Origin: Epiperipatus broadwayi
Lineage: Eukaryota > Onychophora > Udeonychophora > Euonychophora > Peripatidae
DNA: 64,000 nucleotides
Assembly: GCA_028023455.1 (NCBI GenBank)
Contig: JAQFVV010013344.1
Coordinates: forward strand, 22,282-86,281
Direction of reading: 5' to 3'
The position numbers and the translations under genes are program-made. The stretch's first letter is position 1; every line of letters starts with the position of its first letter. Positions 11,313 through 23,519 of this stretch are shown here, piece after piece. Below the pieces are notes generated by a model. The model worked only from the letters and a program-made list of their open reading frames with translations. It was not told the origin of the DNA and searched no databases.

Positions 11313-11450
11313 TGCATAGTTGGGTGCATGGAATGGTAGAGTGGCAAACTGGAGCTAATGATCCTTGGCTTATAGCTCAGCTTTATCACTTCTGTTGATC
11401 AAACTTTTTTTATGACTCCTGAGTAATAAACCATTCTATTATTTTTTAAG
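11313..11450 (+). repeat. SINE-B copy
   Basis: Shares with copies at 13013 and 44616 a GATGCA/GGTGCA-type head with a GGTAGA-like A-box region and a 3' part running ATCAAAC...TTATGACTCC...GAGTAATAAACCATTCTATT. It is a diverged tRNA-derived SINE candidate. Confidence 0.5.
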
Positions 11451-11583
11451 AATGTATTCTGTAAATATAAAAATAAATTTGTAATTTAATTAACAGAGGA
11501 TATTAAACATTACTATTTGTTAAAGTTATTGAACCCATCACTGCCAGTGTCGTATGTCCCGAAAGACACGATGTCCAACGCAA

Positions 11584-11672
11584 GCATTGGTGGTTGAGAG
11601 GTCAACGACGGCTGCTTTACAAGCGGTTGTCCCGGATTCGCGGGTTCGCTTCCCGGCTGATGCTATGACACA
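11584..11672 (+). repeat. tRNA-derived SINE (TAC-anticodon type), copy 1
   Basis: The 81-nt tRNA-like part (11584-11664) has an acceptor stem GCATTGG/CTGATGC with two G-T pairs, a D-stem GTTG/CAAC, an anticodon-like stem GCTGC/GCGGT closing the loop TTTACAA (anticodon TAC), and a T-arm with GGGTTCGCTTCCC. An extended variable region separates the last two arms, unlike a normal Val tRNA, so this is a SINE head, not a functional tRNA gene. It is followed by ATGACACA and an A-rich tail. Other copies lie at 46284, 48279 and 54780. Confidence 0.75.
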
Positions 11673-12269
11673 TAAGAGAAAAAAAATAGAGAAGCGTATT
11701 ACATAGCTAGCGACCCAAATCCATCAATAGGAGAGAAGCATGCTTTGCTCTGTCTCAGAAATAGCAATTATAACTCATTTGCATAAATTTTGCATAAATT
11801 CCATTTCTACAACGCAGTTATAACAATAACAGCTATGAGTATGAGAGCAAGTAGTCTCTTGAAAGCGCACAGCTCTTTAATTTAATAGCTTTATATTTTA
11901 ATAAATTAAAAATTTCGCTTTATTCTAGCTTCATTATTTGTGCAAACAGAGCATATATATATATTAGTTTATAACGTTTAGTGAAGTAATAATTAAAGTA
12001 TTTAAAGTTATTTAAGAAATTTAATGATAGAATTAAGCAATTGTCTTGAAAGCTACTATATTGCGAAAATTCAATTTATTAATGTCAATCATACATTTGA
12101 TTATTCTTCATCTAGTATAATTATTAAAATTCCCTATCCTTTATTGTAGATGTCATTTAAACTAAATCTATTCCAAACAATTTTCATCAGAACTAGAATA
12201 TATATTATTTCATTAAGAAATTATTTCTCTAAGGTTGCGCACTCTCCAGTTAATGTATTGTTTAATGTA
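11673..12269. other. AT-rich sequence, no gene seen
   Basis: No supported coding or structured repeat. Confidence 0.4.
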
Positions 12270-12315
12270 TGCGGGATTCGAACTCAGACTTTCACACGAC
12301 CATCAACTCTCCATG
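12270..12315 (+). repeat. Repeat C fragment
   Basis: GGGATTCGAACTCAGACTTT followed by CACACGACCATCAACTCTCC matches the start of family C. The reverse strand here carries an exact GAGTTCGAATCCC, the best-preserved B-box-like block of the family. Confidence 0.6.
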
Positions 12316-12772
12316 CCTACACATATATATGCAGGTTTAAGCCTGTATAGTGTGTTAATTATATGCCTGTATAGTGTATTAATTATATGCTGGAAGATCT
12401 TTTTAGATTGTACTTTTGAGCATATTGTTTTACCAAATTGATCAGATTAAACATCAGTTGTTCCTTATAGAAATATATAAAAAAAGCTGATTATTCTAAA
12501 ATGATTGCTAAAATCCTTGCAATATATATATGAATTAACTCAAGGAAAAAATATATAAAAATACTAATAAAAAACACACGTGTACACATTGGGCAAGATT
12601 ATAGAAACCCTTTTGTGGACGTAATTGTTGTCTGGAGTGTATCCTTTTGTAAACAAGATTAATAATTGTTTGGGTTTTTTGTACATTGAATGCTTTGTAA
12701 TCACATCGGGTAATTAGACCCGGAAGACTTTTATGTAATCTTTAACAATAAAGATTGCTTTGAAAGAATACA

Positions 12773-12867
12773 CACAATTACTTCTCTATAAAGCTCTTTT
12801 AATATTTCTGGTGAAAATCAGACTGTTGGTTGAAATATTAAAGCAGATTTATTGAGAAGTAATTGTG
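12773..12867. repeat. Short foldback element
   Basis: Arms 12773-12808 and 12832-12867 (36 nt each, only a few mismatches) start with CACAATTACTTCTC and its complement, around a 23-nt loop. It could be a small MITE. A clear target duplication was not found. Confidence 0.6.
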
Positions 12868-13012
12868 CTTTTTATTAGTGTATATGTATCCAACTTCATA
12901 CAAAGTACTGTTTCAATTAAATCCTACACATTTTCTAGATTTAATTTTGATTTCAACATGTGCCCTATGCAGAAAGTGTGAAGAAGATATATTTCATTCA
13001 TTCCAGAATCCT

Positions 13013-13150
13013 CTATGATTTGGTGCAGCGGTGCTTGTAGACTCTGGATCTTAAGGTTCATTGATTTGTGCCCATTTGTCACTTCCAGCACTTGAACTTA
13101 TGAACTCCCAAGCAATAAATCCATTCAATTGTTGCTATTTACTTATTCCA
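13013..13150 (+). repeat. SINE-B copy (best head)
   Basis: TTTGGTGCAGCGGTGCTTG resembles a pol III A-box region and AGGTTCATTGATTTG a degraded B-box. The 3' part, CTTGAACTTATGAACTCCCA then AGCAATAAATCCATTCAATT, matches copies at 11313 and 44616. Confidence 0.55.
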
Positions 13151-13559
13151 GACATGTATATATTTTGTACAATTTAGAGTATCAGTCTATCATAGTCAAT
13201 CAATTTCAAAGGGTTGTTATGCATTTATGTTAAAAATTTATTATTAATCCATATAGCATCATCTCAAAACAATGTAGGTAACAATCTATGCCTTATTATT
13301 CAATGATTAAAAAATATATGCTACAAAAGGAATCAGAATTAGTTAACACAAATGTATTCACTTAATTTCATATCCAGGAAAATCCTATTCCAAACATAGT
13401 ATCCCAATTTTTCTAGTTGCATGATTAGTTAAATTCATTTACTGAATAGTATTTTTACTTTTCACTTTACTTTCTGTTCATAGAACAATCTTTTTAGCTT
13501 TGAAAATAATTGATTTCAAAAAAAAAAATCCTCTGTATATGTAAAAATTTGTACATTTA

Positions 13560-14110
13560 TAACTTTCATCATAAAGATTTGAATGCTTTCTCTTATAGCA
13601 TTTATCATAAATAAATAAATAAAATAAAATCTTGTTTAGAGATATTTGCTTTTTATTACATATTGGTAATTACAAGCTACATGGGTCATTTGATTTATCA
13701 TTTGGTTTTATTACTATTATAATTTTGGCTATAGAAGCTTTGGCTATATTAAATTGCTAAGACTATTAATATATGGAGTATCTGAATTTAGTTCAGGCCC
13801 ATATAGCTGTTGCAGTTGAAAAGCTGAATTTGAAGACATTAGATGTCTGAAAGTTTCAGATCTTTTTCTTTATAGTTAAGTATTAGATAAATGCTTGGCT
13901 AGAGTTGTTATTTGTGAATCTGATGTCCTAGCTCTTCAGTAAAGAGAGCCATATCTAAACAGGGATGAGTGCAATCACAGACAAAGATTTGAATGCTTTC
14001 TCTTATAGTATTTATCATTAAAAAATAATAATAATAATATTAAATAAATAAAATAAGCTTGTTTAGGGATATTTGCTTTTTATTATATATATATAAACTT
14101 TCCCAACAGT
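13560..14110 (+). repeat. Direct repeat pair around repeat F
   Basis: About 110 bp beginning AAAGATTTGAATGCTTTCTC at about 13576 recur, with microsatellite differences, at about 13984; both end near ATATTTGCTTTTTATTA. They bracket repeat F copy 1. Confidence 0.6.
13716..13960 (+). repeat. Repeat F, copy 1
   Basis: Begins TTTTGGCTATAGAAGC and ends near CCTAGCTCTTCAGTAAAGAG. It matches 14566-14805 over the full length with moderate divergence. The second copy carries CGGTTCAGTCCCA, a B-box-like block, so a tRNA-derived SINE is plausible. Confidence 0.6.
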
Positions 14111-14124
14111 TAATATATTATTGT

Positions 14125-14535
14125 CAAGATTAATACTCCAGCATTGGTTTATTAAGTAAATGAAATACTTTCAATTGAAAGCACAAGATAAAACTTTTTA
14201 AGAAGAAAGATCAGTTTGTCCTTACTTTCTTACCTTAATTTCTTTATAAAAGCCAATATAAAGCACTTTGCAAAGAAAGCATGCAGATCTTAAATCAATC
14301 ATATTACTTTTTTAAAACTATACTTCAATTTGCTCTATATTATTTTAACTGACATTTGTGAAATTTTTCAATTTATAGTTTATCAATACCAAATGAAATA
14401 ATGAAATAATTGGCTCTGTAAAGGAATTGAGGTAAAAGTGTAAGGAAGGACCTATATTTTCTCTCAAAAAGTTTTATCCTGTGGTTTGGATTGAGAATAT
14501 TTCATTTATTTAATAAACCAATGTTGGATCGTTAT
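14125..14535. repeat. Inverted repeat, about 130-bp arms
   Basis: Arms about 14125-14265 and 14400-14535 are complementary, with shared blocks CATTGGTTTATTAAGTAAAT and GATAAAACTTTTTAAG and their counterparts. The interior is about 135 bp. Either a foldback transposon or two inverted copies of one repeat. Confidence 0.55.
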
Positions 14536-14565
14536 TTTTTTATATATTTATTGATAATTATAATT

Positions 14566-14805
14566 TTATCTTTATGGTTTTGGCTATACTAAGGCTATTA
14601 ATATGTGGTAAATCTGAATTCGGTTCAGTCCCATATAGCTATTTAAGTTAGATAGCTGGAGTAAAAGACATTTTCATGTCCAAAAACTTTAGAGTTTCTA
14701 CTTAAATATTACATATGAAATAAGTGCTGTTTTCTGAATTGATATTTTAAATCTAGTATCTGAATATTCTAGCTCTTCACTGAGGTGAGCCATAAGCTCA
14801 GAACC
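14566..14805 (+). repeat. Repeat F, copy 2
   Basis: Partner of 13716-13960. Contains TTTTGGCTATACTAAGGC and GAATTCGGTTCAGTCCCA. Confidence 0.6.
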
Positions 14806-15895
14806 AATTGGTCTGGAGATAGGAGTGTTTTGGAGAGAGAATTTAAATATTTTTTCATACCACACTTATCAATTAAGACCTTGTTTGAGCTATTGGTATG
14901 CTCTATGTAATATGTTTCTGTAAATACAAGCTCATAAAAGCAATGTCATTATATTTATGACTTGCTTTATTGATAATATATATATATATTGTAACATGCA
15001 CACAGGCCATTATATTATTTTAAAAAAAAAAATTAAAGTATAAATGTTTGCAAATAAAAATTATTAAATAAAAGTTAGAATTAAAAATTGAAAACTAAAA
15101 GTTTGCAAACATATATATATATAAATTGCACAGATGGAAAATTATTAAAAGAAAACTTTATTACAAAAAAAAAGTATTTTAAAACTAAATTTTAAGCAAA
15201 AACTTAAAGATTTAAAGATATAAATATATAAGAATGTACAATAATTAAATTACTTTCTATTGTGTTAAAACTCAAAATGGAAATGATTGTTGTTTTTAAT
15301 TAATCTAAAGTAAACAAGCCTTTGGGGCAAATTTATAATTAAAGGTCAGATAAGAGATAAAAAATTTAAAAAAATATTGCATTACCCACTTGTGGAAGGT
15401 CAACCAATGCTCGGACCCTGATGAAGACCACCAGAACAGGAAATCATAGTCAGTGAATCCGGAGGATTAATATAAAATAGAAAAAAAATCACTTTTTGAT
15501 GAGAGGGAGGGGGAAGACACACTTCATCCTCTTACTATTTTCAAAGGAAGAGACTATTAAATTATGAATGGCACTATTGTAGACCCCGAATTATATGGGT
15601 CCTGCAATAAAATAGTTCCAGGATTGAATCAGCTAAGGCGGCCTTGGGATTGATAACTATGGCGTGAACAACAGTCCGGTCTTCCCTGAAATTATGAATA
15701 ATAAAAGACTTCACGGGAATTGGCACAAGGAACTATGCAGGTCCTTTAATGTAATGTATAAATGATAAATTATGAACTCTAATTATTATGAATCTTTACC
15801 AAATGAACTTTAAATCATTTCTTAAATCATTAAGGCCTAACCAAAGTTTAAATCATGAACTCTTATCTGATAAACATGGAATATTAAATCAATTA
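14806..15895. other. Unassigned; GC-richer patch at 15385-15740
   Basis: Mostly AT-rich. The patch 15385-15740 is richer in G and C and includes CCCTGATGAAGACC at 15416-15429, a motif reminiscent of Penelope-like ends, but no stem II-like hairpin follows. No open frame of note. Confidence 0.35.
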
Positions 15896-16213
15896 TACCT
15901 GGGTCTTGTTTTATGCAGATTTATTTAATGTGATTCATGTTTCTTCTTAATATCTTTATGCATTTTTCTTTTATGCAATAAAAATTATTAGATCAGAAGC
16001 CAAGCTCTGATAATGTGCTATTACTTTAAATATTATAAATTTCGCGCACTCATGCATCATATTTAAAATAATAGCACATTATCGGAGTTCGACTTCCATA
16101 TAATAATTTCAATACTTTCAGCACTTTATAATAGTACTGTAATAGATTTTATGTAATAAAGAAGTTCATAATTCACTTAAAATCAGGATTTCCCCATTTT
16201 ATATACACACATT

Positions 16214-16500
16214 AAATTTTACAAGATTATAATGTAAATCTGTTCAAACGTTATAAATGTCTATACTATGCATGTTGTTGTTTTTGCATTTAAATCACAT
16301 TCTATTTTTGCTTTTTAAAAAAAAAGTATGTAATCAATTAATCATTTAGTGTCAACAAATAATAAATTTTACAAGATTATAATATAAATCTGTTCAAATG
16401 TTATAGATGCCTAAACTATGCATGTTGTTGTTTTTGCATTTTAAATCACATTCTATTTTTGAAAAAAGGTTACATAATCAATTAATCATTTAGTGTCTGC
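16214..16500 (+). repeat. 150-bp tandem duplication inside element B
   Basis: Unit 1 (16214-16363) and unit 2 (16364-16500) both begin AAATTTTACAAGATTATAAT and share CTATGCATGTTGTTGTTTTT. They differ at scattered sites, so the duplication is not recent. Confidence 0.75.
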
Positions 16501-16781
16501 AAGTTTATTTTTAAAAGGTGAGTAACAACAGTGGGCACAATTAAATTTGACAATTAAAAATTAAAAACTGATTTTTAATTGTAATTAACAATTTAAAAAT
16601 TATGTAATGTGATCGTTGATTTTTAAACGAAATTGAAAATTAAAAAATTAAAAGACAAAAATAAGAATTTAATTATTAATTGTTAGTTTTAATTAAATTT
16701 TGCACAACAACGGTGAGTAGATGTCTTTTATTATCATAAGTCTGAGTTCTTATTTTTATTTTAAACTTTTTGTTTATCTTA

Positions 16782-16979
16782 ATGGAGAGGAAAAAACACC
16801 CAAGAAAATGAATTTCTTTGGAAACAAAAATTTCAGTTTTAGATTACTTATCAACAGCGATTGGAAAACATTTTAGTTTGGGCAAATCCATTATAAGAGC
16901 AATTAATAAAAATGAAGTTGGCACTAGTTGTATTTCCTCATGTGACGAATTTGATGTCTCAAATAGCGATAATGATTGA
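16782..16979 (+). pseudogene. Tigger/pogo-like transposase N-terminal remnant
   Basis: An ATG at 16782 opens a short basic peptide starting MERKKHPRK that hits a stop. In another frame, 16812-16979 encodes 55 residues with ETKISVLDYLST...FSLGKSIIRAINKNE, the layout of the psq/CENP-B-type helix-turn-helix at the start of Tigger/pogo transposases (recalled family pattern). It ends in an acidic tail (DEFDVSNSDND) and TGA. The DDE catalytic region is absent, consistent with internal deletion joining the N-terminus to a C-terminal scrap. The frame change near 16810 means the product is broken. It lies in the element's own orientation. Confidence 0.55.
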
Positions 16980-17324
16980 AATACTGTATACGTATGAAAA
17001 AAATATAAAGTACTGTAAATTACGCATAAAAACATATTGTTTTGAATAAAATTAAATACTGTAGTTAATAAAAAAAGTTTGTCTTGTATCAATTTTTTTC
17101 AAATTAGAAATTTTTTATTAGTCATATTTTATTTCCTTATTATTTTTTTTTTATGCGAATTTTAAAATAATTTTACGTTGTTACTTTGCTTTTTATGCGA
17201 TTTTTAGAAAATTACAATACATATCCCCCATTTTTCAAGGTAAGTTAAGTCTATTTTTGTGTGATTTCTTTTGTGCGCATTTTCTGAGGAACCTATCTAC
17301 CACATAAAATGAGACCCAGGTGTA

Positions 17325-19200
17325 TTAATATTTTAAATATGATTGTAAACCAATCATTTCTATTAATTTATTTTTTATAATTAATAAGTATAATTGTTAG
17401 TTAAATTAAATGATGTTATGTATTAAATATATATATATATATGCACACACCTCCACACTTGGCATCTATTGGTAAGTATGACACCTCATGTTGAGAGTCT
17501 TAATGTATTTGCCTAAGCCTTTCCTATAAGTTTATATTTGTGAATGTGACACCTCATCTAGAATGTCTCAAGGAACTCGATAAGAGTCTAACCTTTTTAT
17601 GCATTCCAATTAATAATAATAGAACTAGAATAATTTGTGGTGGATGATCATGTTGCATATATGTATACATGTACATGCTCATTAACTTTTAAAATATTAA
17701 AACTTAAAATTTAAAACTGGACGTGAATGGCTGCATGGATTCATAAGTTTTAGGTGCGTAATCTATGTAGCATATTTATGTCTATCAAAATATTAAAATG
17801 TATAAATAATAATCTCCATCTGTATGAACTAAAACTTAAATTTAAATATAATTATAAAAACTAAACTAAAGTAATAATATTTATTTCTCAAATTCAACTT
17901 TATATATGTGTGACAATAAATGTTTTTGCATATTATTACTGGTTGTAGTTTATTTATTTATCGTTATCCTTTTCATTTTTAAATATATATATTAAGAATT
18001 TAGATTATAAAGGTTAGCTACTCCATGAGCTAGTGCCATGGGCTAATGGTTTATAAAAAAAATGGGATCTTACCAATATAGATCTGCCTACTATATAAAA
18101 TTTACCAGGTTATAATGGCCCGGTGGTGCCCTGTATGGCAGATAGTGTAAGAGTCTTTAATCCCTGACCGTTATAATATATATATATATATAATAAACTT
18201 GATTTGCATAAAGCTAGATGCTTCACATGATAATAGCCCAAATTTATCAACAGTAGATTAAAGATTCATGGTGTTTATAAGTTTGGGCTATTATTATGAT
18301 GTATATATACTGTATATATCTTGTTTGACTTTAATGGAAATTTTTTTTTTAATTTTAGCTGTAAAATGTTACTTAAAATGATAGAAAACCATAAGGTAGT
18401 TATAGGTATTATTTATTTTTATATATTGAAATGGTCAATTTCATCCATCTGCCCATTTCACTTATTTTACCCACACATCTATCTATATGCCAGGTTTAAA
18501 CCCTCTCAGAGTACCAATTTAAATAATATTAAATTATTATATATGCAGAATCATGTATATATATGTGAGTGGTATGTCTGTAATTTAATTGTATATGTAT
18601 AGATTACAGATATGTATTCATTTTATAAATATTTCTAATTTAGGAAATATTTTAGTTTAAATTATTGTTATGTTAATGATTTATTTTACAGATATGTATA
18701 TTCAATTTATAGATGTGTCTAGTTTAAGAAATACATTTTATAAATATTTCTAGTTTAAGAAATATTTTAGTTAAATTATTTAGCAACTTTATTGTTGTAT
18801 TATTGAAATCGCATACGCATATTTCCTGTTATTCTGCCACTTATGATTATAAAATAAGTCTTCTACTAATTGTGAAGGCAATTTTGTCAAAATAACATTT
18901 AATCTTGTAAACAGATTTTAAAGTAGGTCACGCATTTGGACCTAAAATAGCGTGGACATTATTTGGTAAATATAAAATATTAACAACAAAATAGGCAGGA
19001 AAACAAAATCTAAATTACTTTGTTATAACTAAAATTGTTTTTCTAAAATAAATAAATGAGTTTTTCTACCGGTTGTAATTATTAAATGTTTTGCTAAAAT
19101 AAATAAATGGACTTTTCAGCTACATTCAAGCCCGTAAAAAATTAACAGGTGGACAGAGTTTAAAAAGTATAAATACTTAAAGTTTTATTAACAATGGAGA
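17325..19200. other. AT-rich sequence, no gene seen
   Basis: Contains AT microsatellites, a small hairpin at about 18226-18298 (ATAATAGCCCAAA facing its complement), and a diverged tandem stretch at 18600-18780. The 93-codon frame at 18321-18602 crosses low-complexity and C-like repeat sequence and is not credible as a gene. Confidence 0.4.
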
Positions 19201-19253
19201 TCATATATATATTAAGTGAACTGTAAGCCAAACCTATGGCCAGTTTTACCTTT

Positions 19254-19341
19254 AAAATGTTCGAGTAGACGGTCGTAATTCACCGCCTCTCTCCTCGCGG
19301 TGAATGGAAAATGTTCGAGTAGACGGTCGTAATTCACCGCC
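19254..19341 (+). repeat. 34-bp perfect direct repeat, period 54, with GC-rich hairpin
   Basis: AAAATGTTCGAGTAGACGGT... is repeated exactly at 19254-19287 and 19308-19341. Between and overlapping the copies, ATTCACCGC (19278-19286) pairs with GCGGTGAAT (19297-19305), a 9-bp perfect stem with a 10-nt CTCTCTCCTC loop. The stem is GC-rich and CpG-containing in an AT-rich setting. Confidence 0.75.
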
Positions 19342-21784
19342 ATAACCAGCAAAAGTAGCCCATGGAAAATCTCTATTAACTGTACATCATCATCAAGAGT
19401 GTCATCTTAATACCCTCCCAAGTGCTTCAAAACTAACTGCAATGGAAACAACTAAATGGTAAATTTTTCTCTCAGAGCTCTGTTTATAAACTGTGACTTT
19501 CGTTTTTTTCTTTTAAAAGCTAGCTATTTATTAAATCTGCCTTTCCCAAACACCTTTACTAAAATCTACAAAGAAGATTGTTAAATGCTAAATCTTACTT
19601 GATTGTAAAATGCTAAATCTTGCCTGATTGTAAAACTTGAATTCTATTTTTAAATGTATAACTCGAATTCTCTTTTAAAATGTAAAACTCTAGTAATCTA
19701 TTTTAAATGTATAATTTTCTGCGGTCTTTTTATGCCTATTTCTAAATCTTTTCAATTTATTCTATGATTTTATCATTTTAATATCATATGTGTAATATGC
19801 CAAATGACTCGAAAGTGCAAGAATCTATAAATATAATTTTAGCTTATTGATTTGCGAAGATAATTTCTAATATTCGCTATAATTTATTATTAAATAATTG
19901 AATTATTATTCTTCATTCTCACTCGCTGTTTCGAGATCATATTATTATCTTACTGATTAAGTTTTGGGTATTAATATTACAATAATCAGTTATCTAGTTA
20001 TTTTATGTAGTTTGCTTAATTCTAGTTATGAATTATAACTATTTATATATGTAAGTCGTATATCATAGGAACTAGCCACAGAGATATTCTCAAAGCATAT
20101 TTTAATGTTTTACTCGTAATTACCCCGCAAATATGCTTTATCCTCCTTAGATTTATATATGTTGAAACGCAGGTGATAATATTAAACTAGGTTACTAATT
20201 AATTTAGTCCCTAAATAGTATATTTGAAATACTAAATTTGAGAACTGGATTGTATAGATATGCAAATAGACGCTATCTAATTTTAAGGCACTATAATGTA
20301 ATTTTACGCATTTGCGTTATATGTATGTATAAGTTGTGGATGTGTCCTTACAAAGTACGCAATGTACACTTATCGGCTTGCTGCATGATTCTTGATGACA
20401 TGCTGGTGGAGGCCACACTCATCCACTTTAGTATCGGGTTCAAGCACACTTTTAGAACTAGGGCACAAGGACCTAGATGATTCATAATGCTTATCCGACT
20501 ACCTGAACTACTAATGTTCTTATTCGTAGCAAGTTGAGCAGTTTTAGGGCAAACTGAGTCTTTGGAGACTGAAACCCATGAATAATGACCCATTTGCATC
20601 TTTTTGCTTAATTAATATTTTAATATGTGCCATAGAGGATATAGGTAAGCCTATCACAAATCAGTTTTCTCTCCTTTTATATTGAATATTTATCTGGTAT
20701 TAGTGTATATCCTAATCTAGGTTAACATGCTAACCTGCATATCTCTGAACCTAATTACATGCTCGAATTAACTTTGTATAGATAGACGCCATAGGAGCAC
20801 TATTATAGTTAGTTATATAACTTTGGCTGTAAAGTTCTGTTTGATCTAGCAGACTACAAAAGAGCTAGAAATTTGGCATATTAATTAATATAGGCATGAA
20901 ATTCCAATACCGCACTACACTTTATTAAACGCCTATAATGAGATATGTAACATTGATCTCAACAGTTATCTAACACCTGTAAGCATTATATCTCACATTC
21001 CCATCATATAATTTGGTATGTTTTGATTTATTGTTTGCTATTGTTTTATTAAATTAATAATATTTAAAATTATAACTCGTTTGCATATTTTATTGTCCAT
21101 GAGTTCATTTTATCCAACTCTATATTTAATTGCACATACACCATTTCATATATATGTAGATAAGTCTGTTAAGTTCTATTAGTTTTTTAGCCATATGTGT
21201 ATATGTCTGACCAAATCAGTGATAAATTAGTTAAATTATGAGTCTCTTGTTCTACCGGGAGTGACTGGCGGACCGAGGTAAATTGATTGTCTGTGTATGT
21301 TGAGGAATGTCATCCATAGGGTATTAAATCATTGAACAGAGGTGAAAGGATTGAACGTTGGTTGGATTCTGGATCCCAGTATCCGGATTCGATCAGCTTT
21401 AGTGTATTTTGCCCATGTTCTAGATTTTGTTACATGGAGAGACAATTCTTACTGTTACAGTATTGGTATTTTGAATATTTTAGAATTCATTCCAGTTTTT
21501 TGTTTATATTTCTAGCAAACTATGGTTCTTTAAAGACAAATATATAACTTGTGCTGTCCTATTATTATATATGTTTTATGCACAATTTAGAATATGGAAG
21601 ATGAAAAAGAATCAAAAGAAATAAATCTATATCTAGATGTACAAATAATGTATGTGTTAGTTTATTAATGTGTATTGAATGTAGTATTCTTAATTAATTG
21701 ACATGTATGTTAATTGTTTATCAGTATATATCTTGAAGATTAATCTAAATAATTTTATTTTTTACTTAAGTTAGTGATATGAAT
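19342..21784. other. Unassigned; somewhat GC-richer, no gene identified
   Basis: Segments near 20200-20640 and 21250-21430 are less AT-rich than average and could hold exons or an old element. Overlapping frames on both strands at 20238-20599 (80 and 83 codons) show no recognisable domain. Confidence 0.35.
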
Positions 21785-22262
21785 TTTTTCTACAGTACAG
21801 GCTTTATCATACCTGCACTTTTATCTGTAATATATAGGGGTTTGAACTCAGACTCTTACATGAGTCTCAACAATCCATTTTATTTCATACTGCTGATATA
21901 TTTGATCCCACACATATCAAAAAGATAAATAGTCACCAGTATACGTATTTCATGCTAAACCAGTACTCATCAGTTGGTCCAGATTATCATCTCCACACAC
22001 CCATATATATATATAATCAAAGATCAGCTTAGATTATCATCTCCACACACCCATATATATATATAATCAAAGATCAGCTTATATTAAGATAGCCAGTCTT
22101 CTTGCTTTAATGGACAGGCTTCAAACCACTCCACTCCACAACTCTTCAGCCATTCATTTCATTGAAAATCTGATGATGGAACACTCAAAACTCACTTTAG
22201 TGTCAATCTTCTCATTTTACCCATGTTGACCACAAGTCACTCTGATTCCTTATGTACAGGAC
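21785..22262 (+). repeat. Repeat family C, copy 2
   Basis: Starts TTCTACAGTACAGGCTTTAT and includes the common C landmarks. Holds an internal perfect 50-bp tandem duplication (21981-22030 and 22031-22080). Arranged head-to-tail with copy 3. Confidence 0.75.
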
Positions 22263-22328
22263 ATAATCCATTTACATACATATACCAGGGATGGTTCAGA
22301 TCTTAAAGCATTATGTTTTGAAATATAA

Positions 22329-22742
22329 TTTTTTTCTACAGTACAGACTTTTTCATATCTGCACTTCTATCTGTAATATATAGGGAGTTTTAACTGAAAC
22401 TTTCACATGACCCTCAACCATCCATGCTATCTTGTACCGCTAATACACTTGATCACACACATGTCAAAAAAGATAAATAATGACCAATATATGTATTTCA
22501 TGCTAAATCAGCACTCATCAATTGATCCAGATTATCATCTCCATACATATTTACAATCAAAGCTCAGCTTATATTAAGATAGCCAATTGTTGTGCTTTAA
22601 TGGACAGGCTGCAAACCACTCCACCCAACAACTCTTTAGCCATCTATTTCATTGAAAATCTGATGATGGAACACTCAAAGCCCACTTTAGTGCCAAACTT
22701 CTCATCATACTCATGTTGACCACAAGACACATTGACCCCTTA
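22329..22742 (+). repeat. Repeat family C, copy 3
   Basis: Starts TTCTACAGTACAGACTTTTT, 544 bp after the start of copy 2, and follows the same landmark order through TTTAATGGACAGGCTGCAAA. The pair probably arose by tandem duplication. Confidence 0.75.
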
Positions 22743-23519
22743 AATTTGTGATATAAAAGTATATATATATAAAAGAATTCTGTCAAATCTTTCCATCTTT
22801 TCTATAAACCCTATACATTCTATCTAGTTTTTATTGTTAAATTTTGTAAAAGAAGATAAGTTAAGAAAATAATTCTTTGTTACAAAAAAAAAGTAATCAT
22901 ATGATACAATTCTTAGGGGGAAAAAAACTTTTTGGTCCAAGTTAATGTCAGAACACAGCTTATGTTATTAGAATTTTCTGTTAATTTTAAATAAATATAG
23001 CTGTTGGTAAAATTTTAAGGTCATAATTTTTAACATTTTTTAGTCCTGACTTAGAATGTTTTATACCAAATTATTTGACCATGGGCTGGTTAAATTATCT
23101 AGGCAATAGAATACTATAACTATGTGATATCACTTATATAGTTGGCATTGGTAATTTGCTATTAATTACCACTACCTCCTTAACATAAATATATTTTAGC
23201 ATCTCAAATTTGGAGTTAGCCTACAAAGTAATTTCATTTCTTATATCATCAGATCTAATTTAAATCCAAATCAGTAGTCTCATGAGCTAATTGAGAAAAT
23301 GTGTCCATTGTAACAAAGGTAATAAGACATTTATTTTTTAATAATATACAATGCACTAAATGGTCTTAGGATGTAGATGTAGCACATTAACTTATTGTGT
23401 ATGCATGCTAGGTTTGAATCTGAGCAAAATAAAAAACTTTGATTTGATTTTTAATTACATTTAGAATTTTCTTATTCAGATGGCCTATTCATCTAATAAT
23501 CTAACATTGGTTGGTAAAT
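22743..23519. other. AT-rich sequence, no gene seen
   Basis: Nothing recognisable. Confidence 0.4.

Larger units (their letters stand above)
15894..17324 (+). mobile_element. Tigger/pogo-like DNA transposon B, deleted
   Basis: The left end TACCTGGGTCT (from 15896) and right end AGACCCAGGTG (to 17322) are inverted, each flanked by TA (15894-15895 and 17323-17324). The right part contains TGCGCATTTTCTGAGGAACC, a Tigger-type subterminal block shared in reverse with element A. Inside are the palindrome (about 16010-16095), a two-copy tandem repeat (16214-16500) and a transposase remnant (16782-16979). At 1.43 kb it is too short to encode a full transposase, so it is a deletion derivative. Confidence 0.75.

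Noticed and set aside
11584-11664. Possible functional tRNA-Val(TAC) gene
   Set aside because: Extended variable region, several non-Watson-Crick pairs, an A-rich tail, and dispersed copies with TSDs indicate a SINE.
15416-15455. CTGATGA followed by GAAAT, hammerhead-like
   Set aside because: The bases between the two boxes do not form a convincing stem II.
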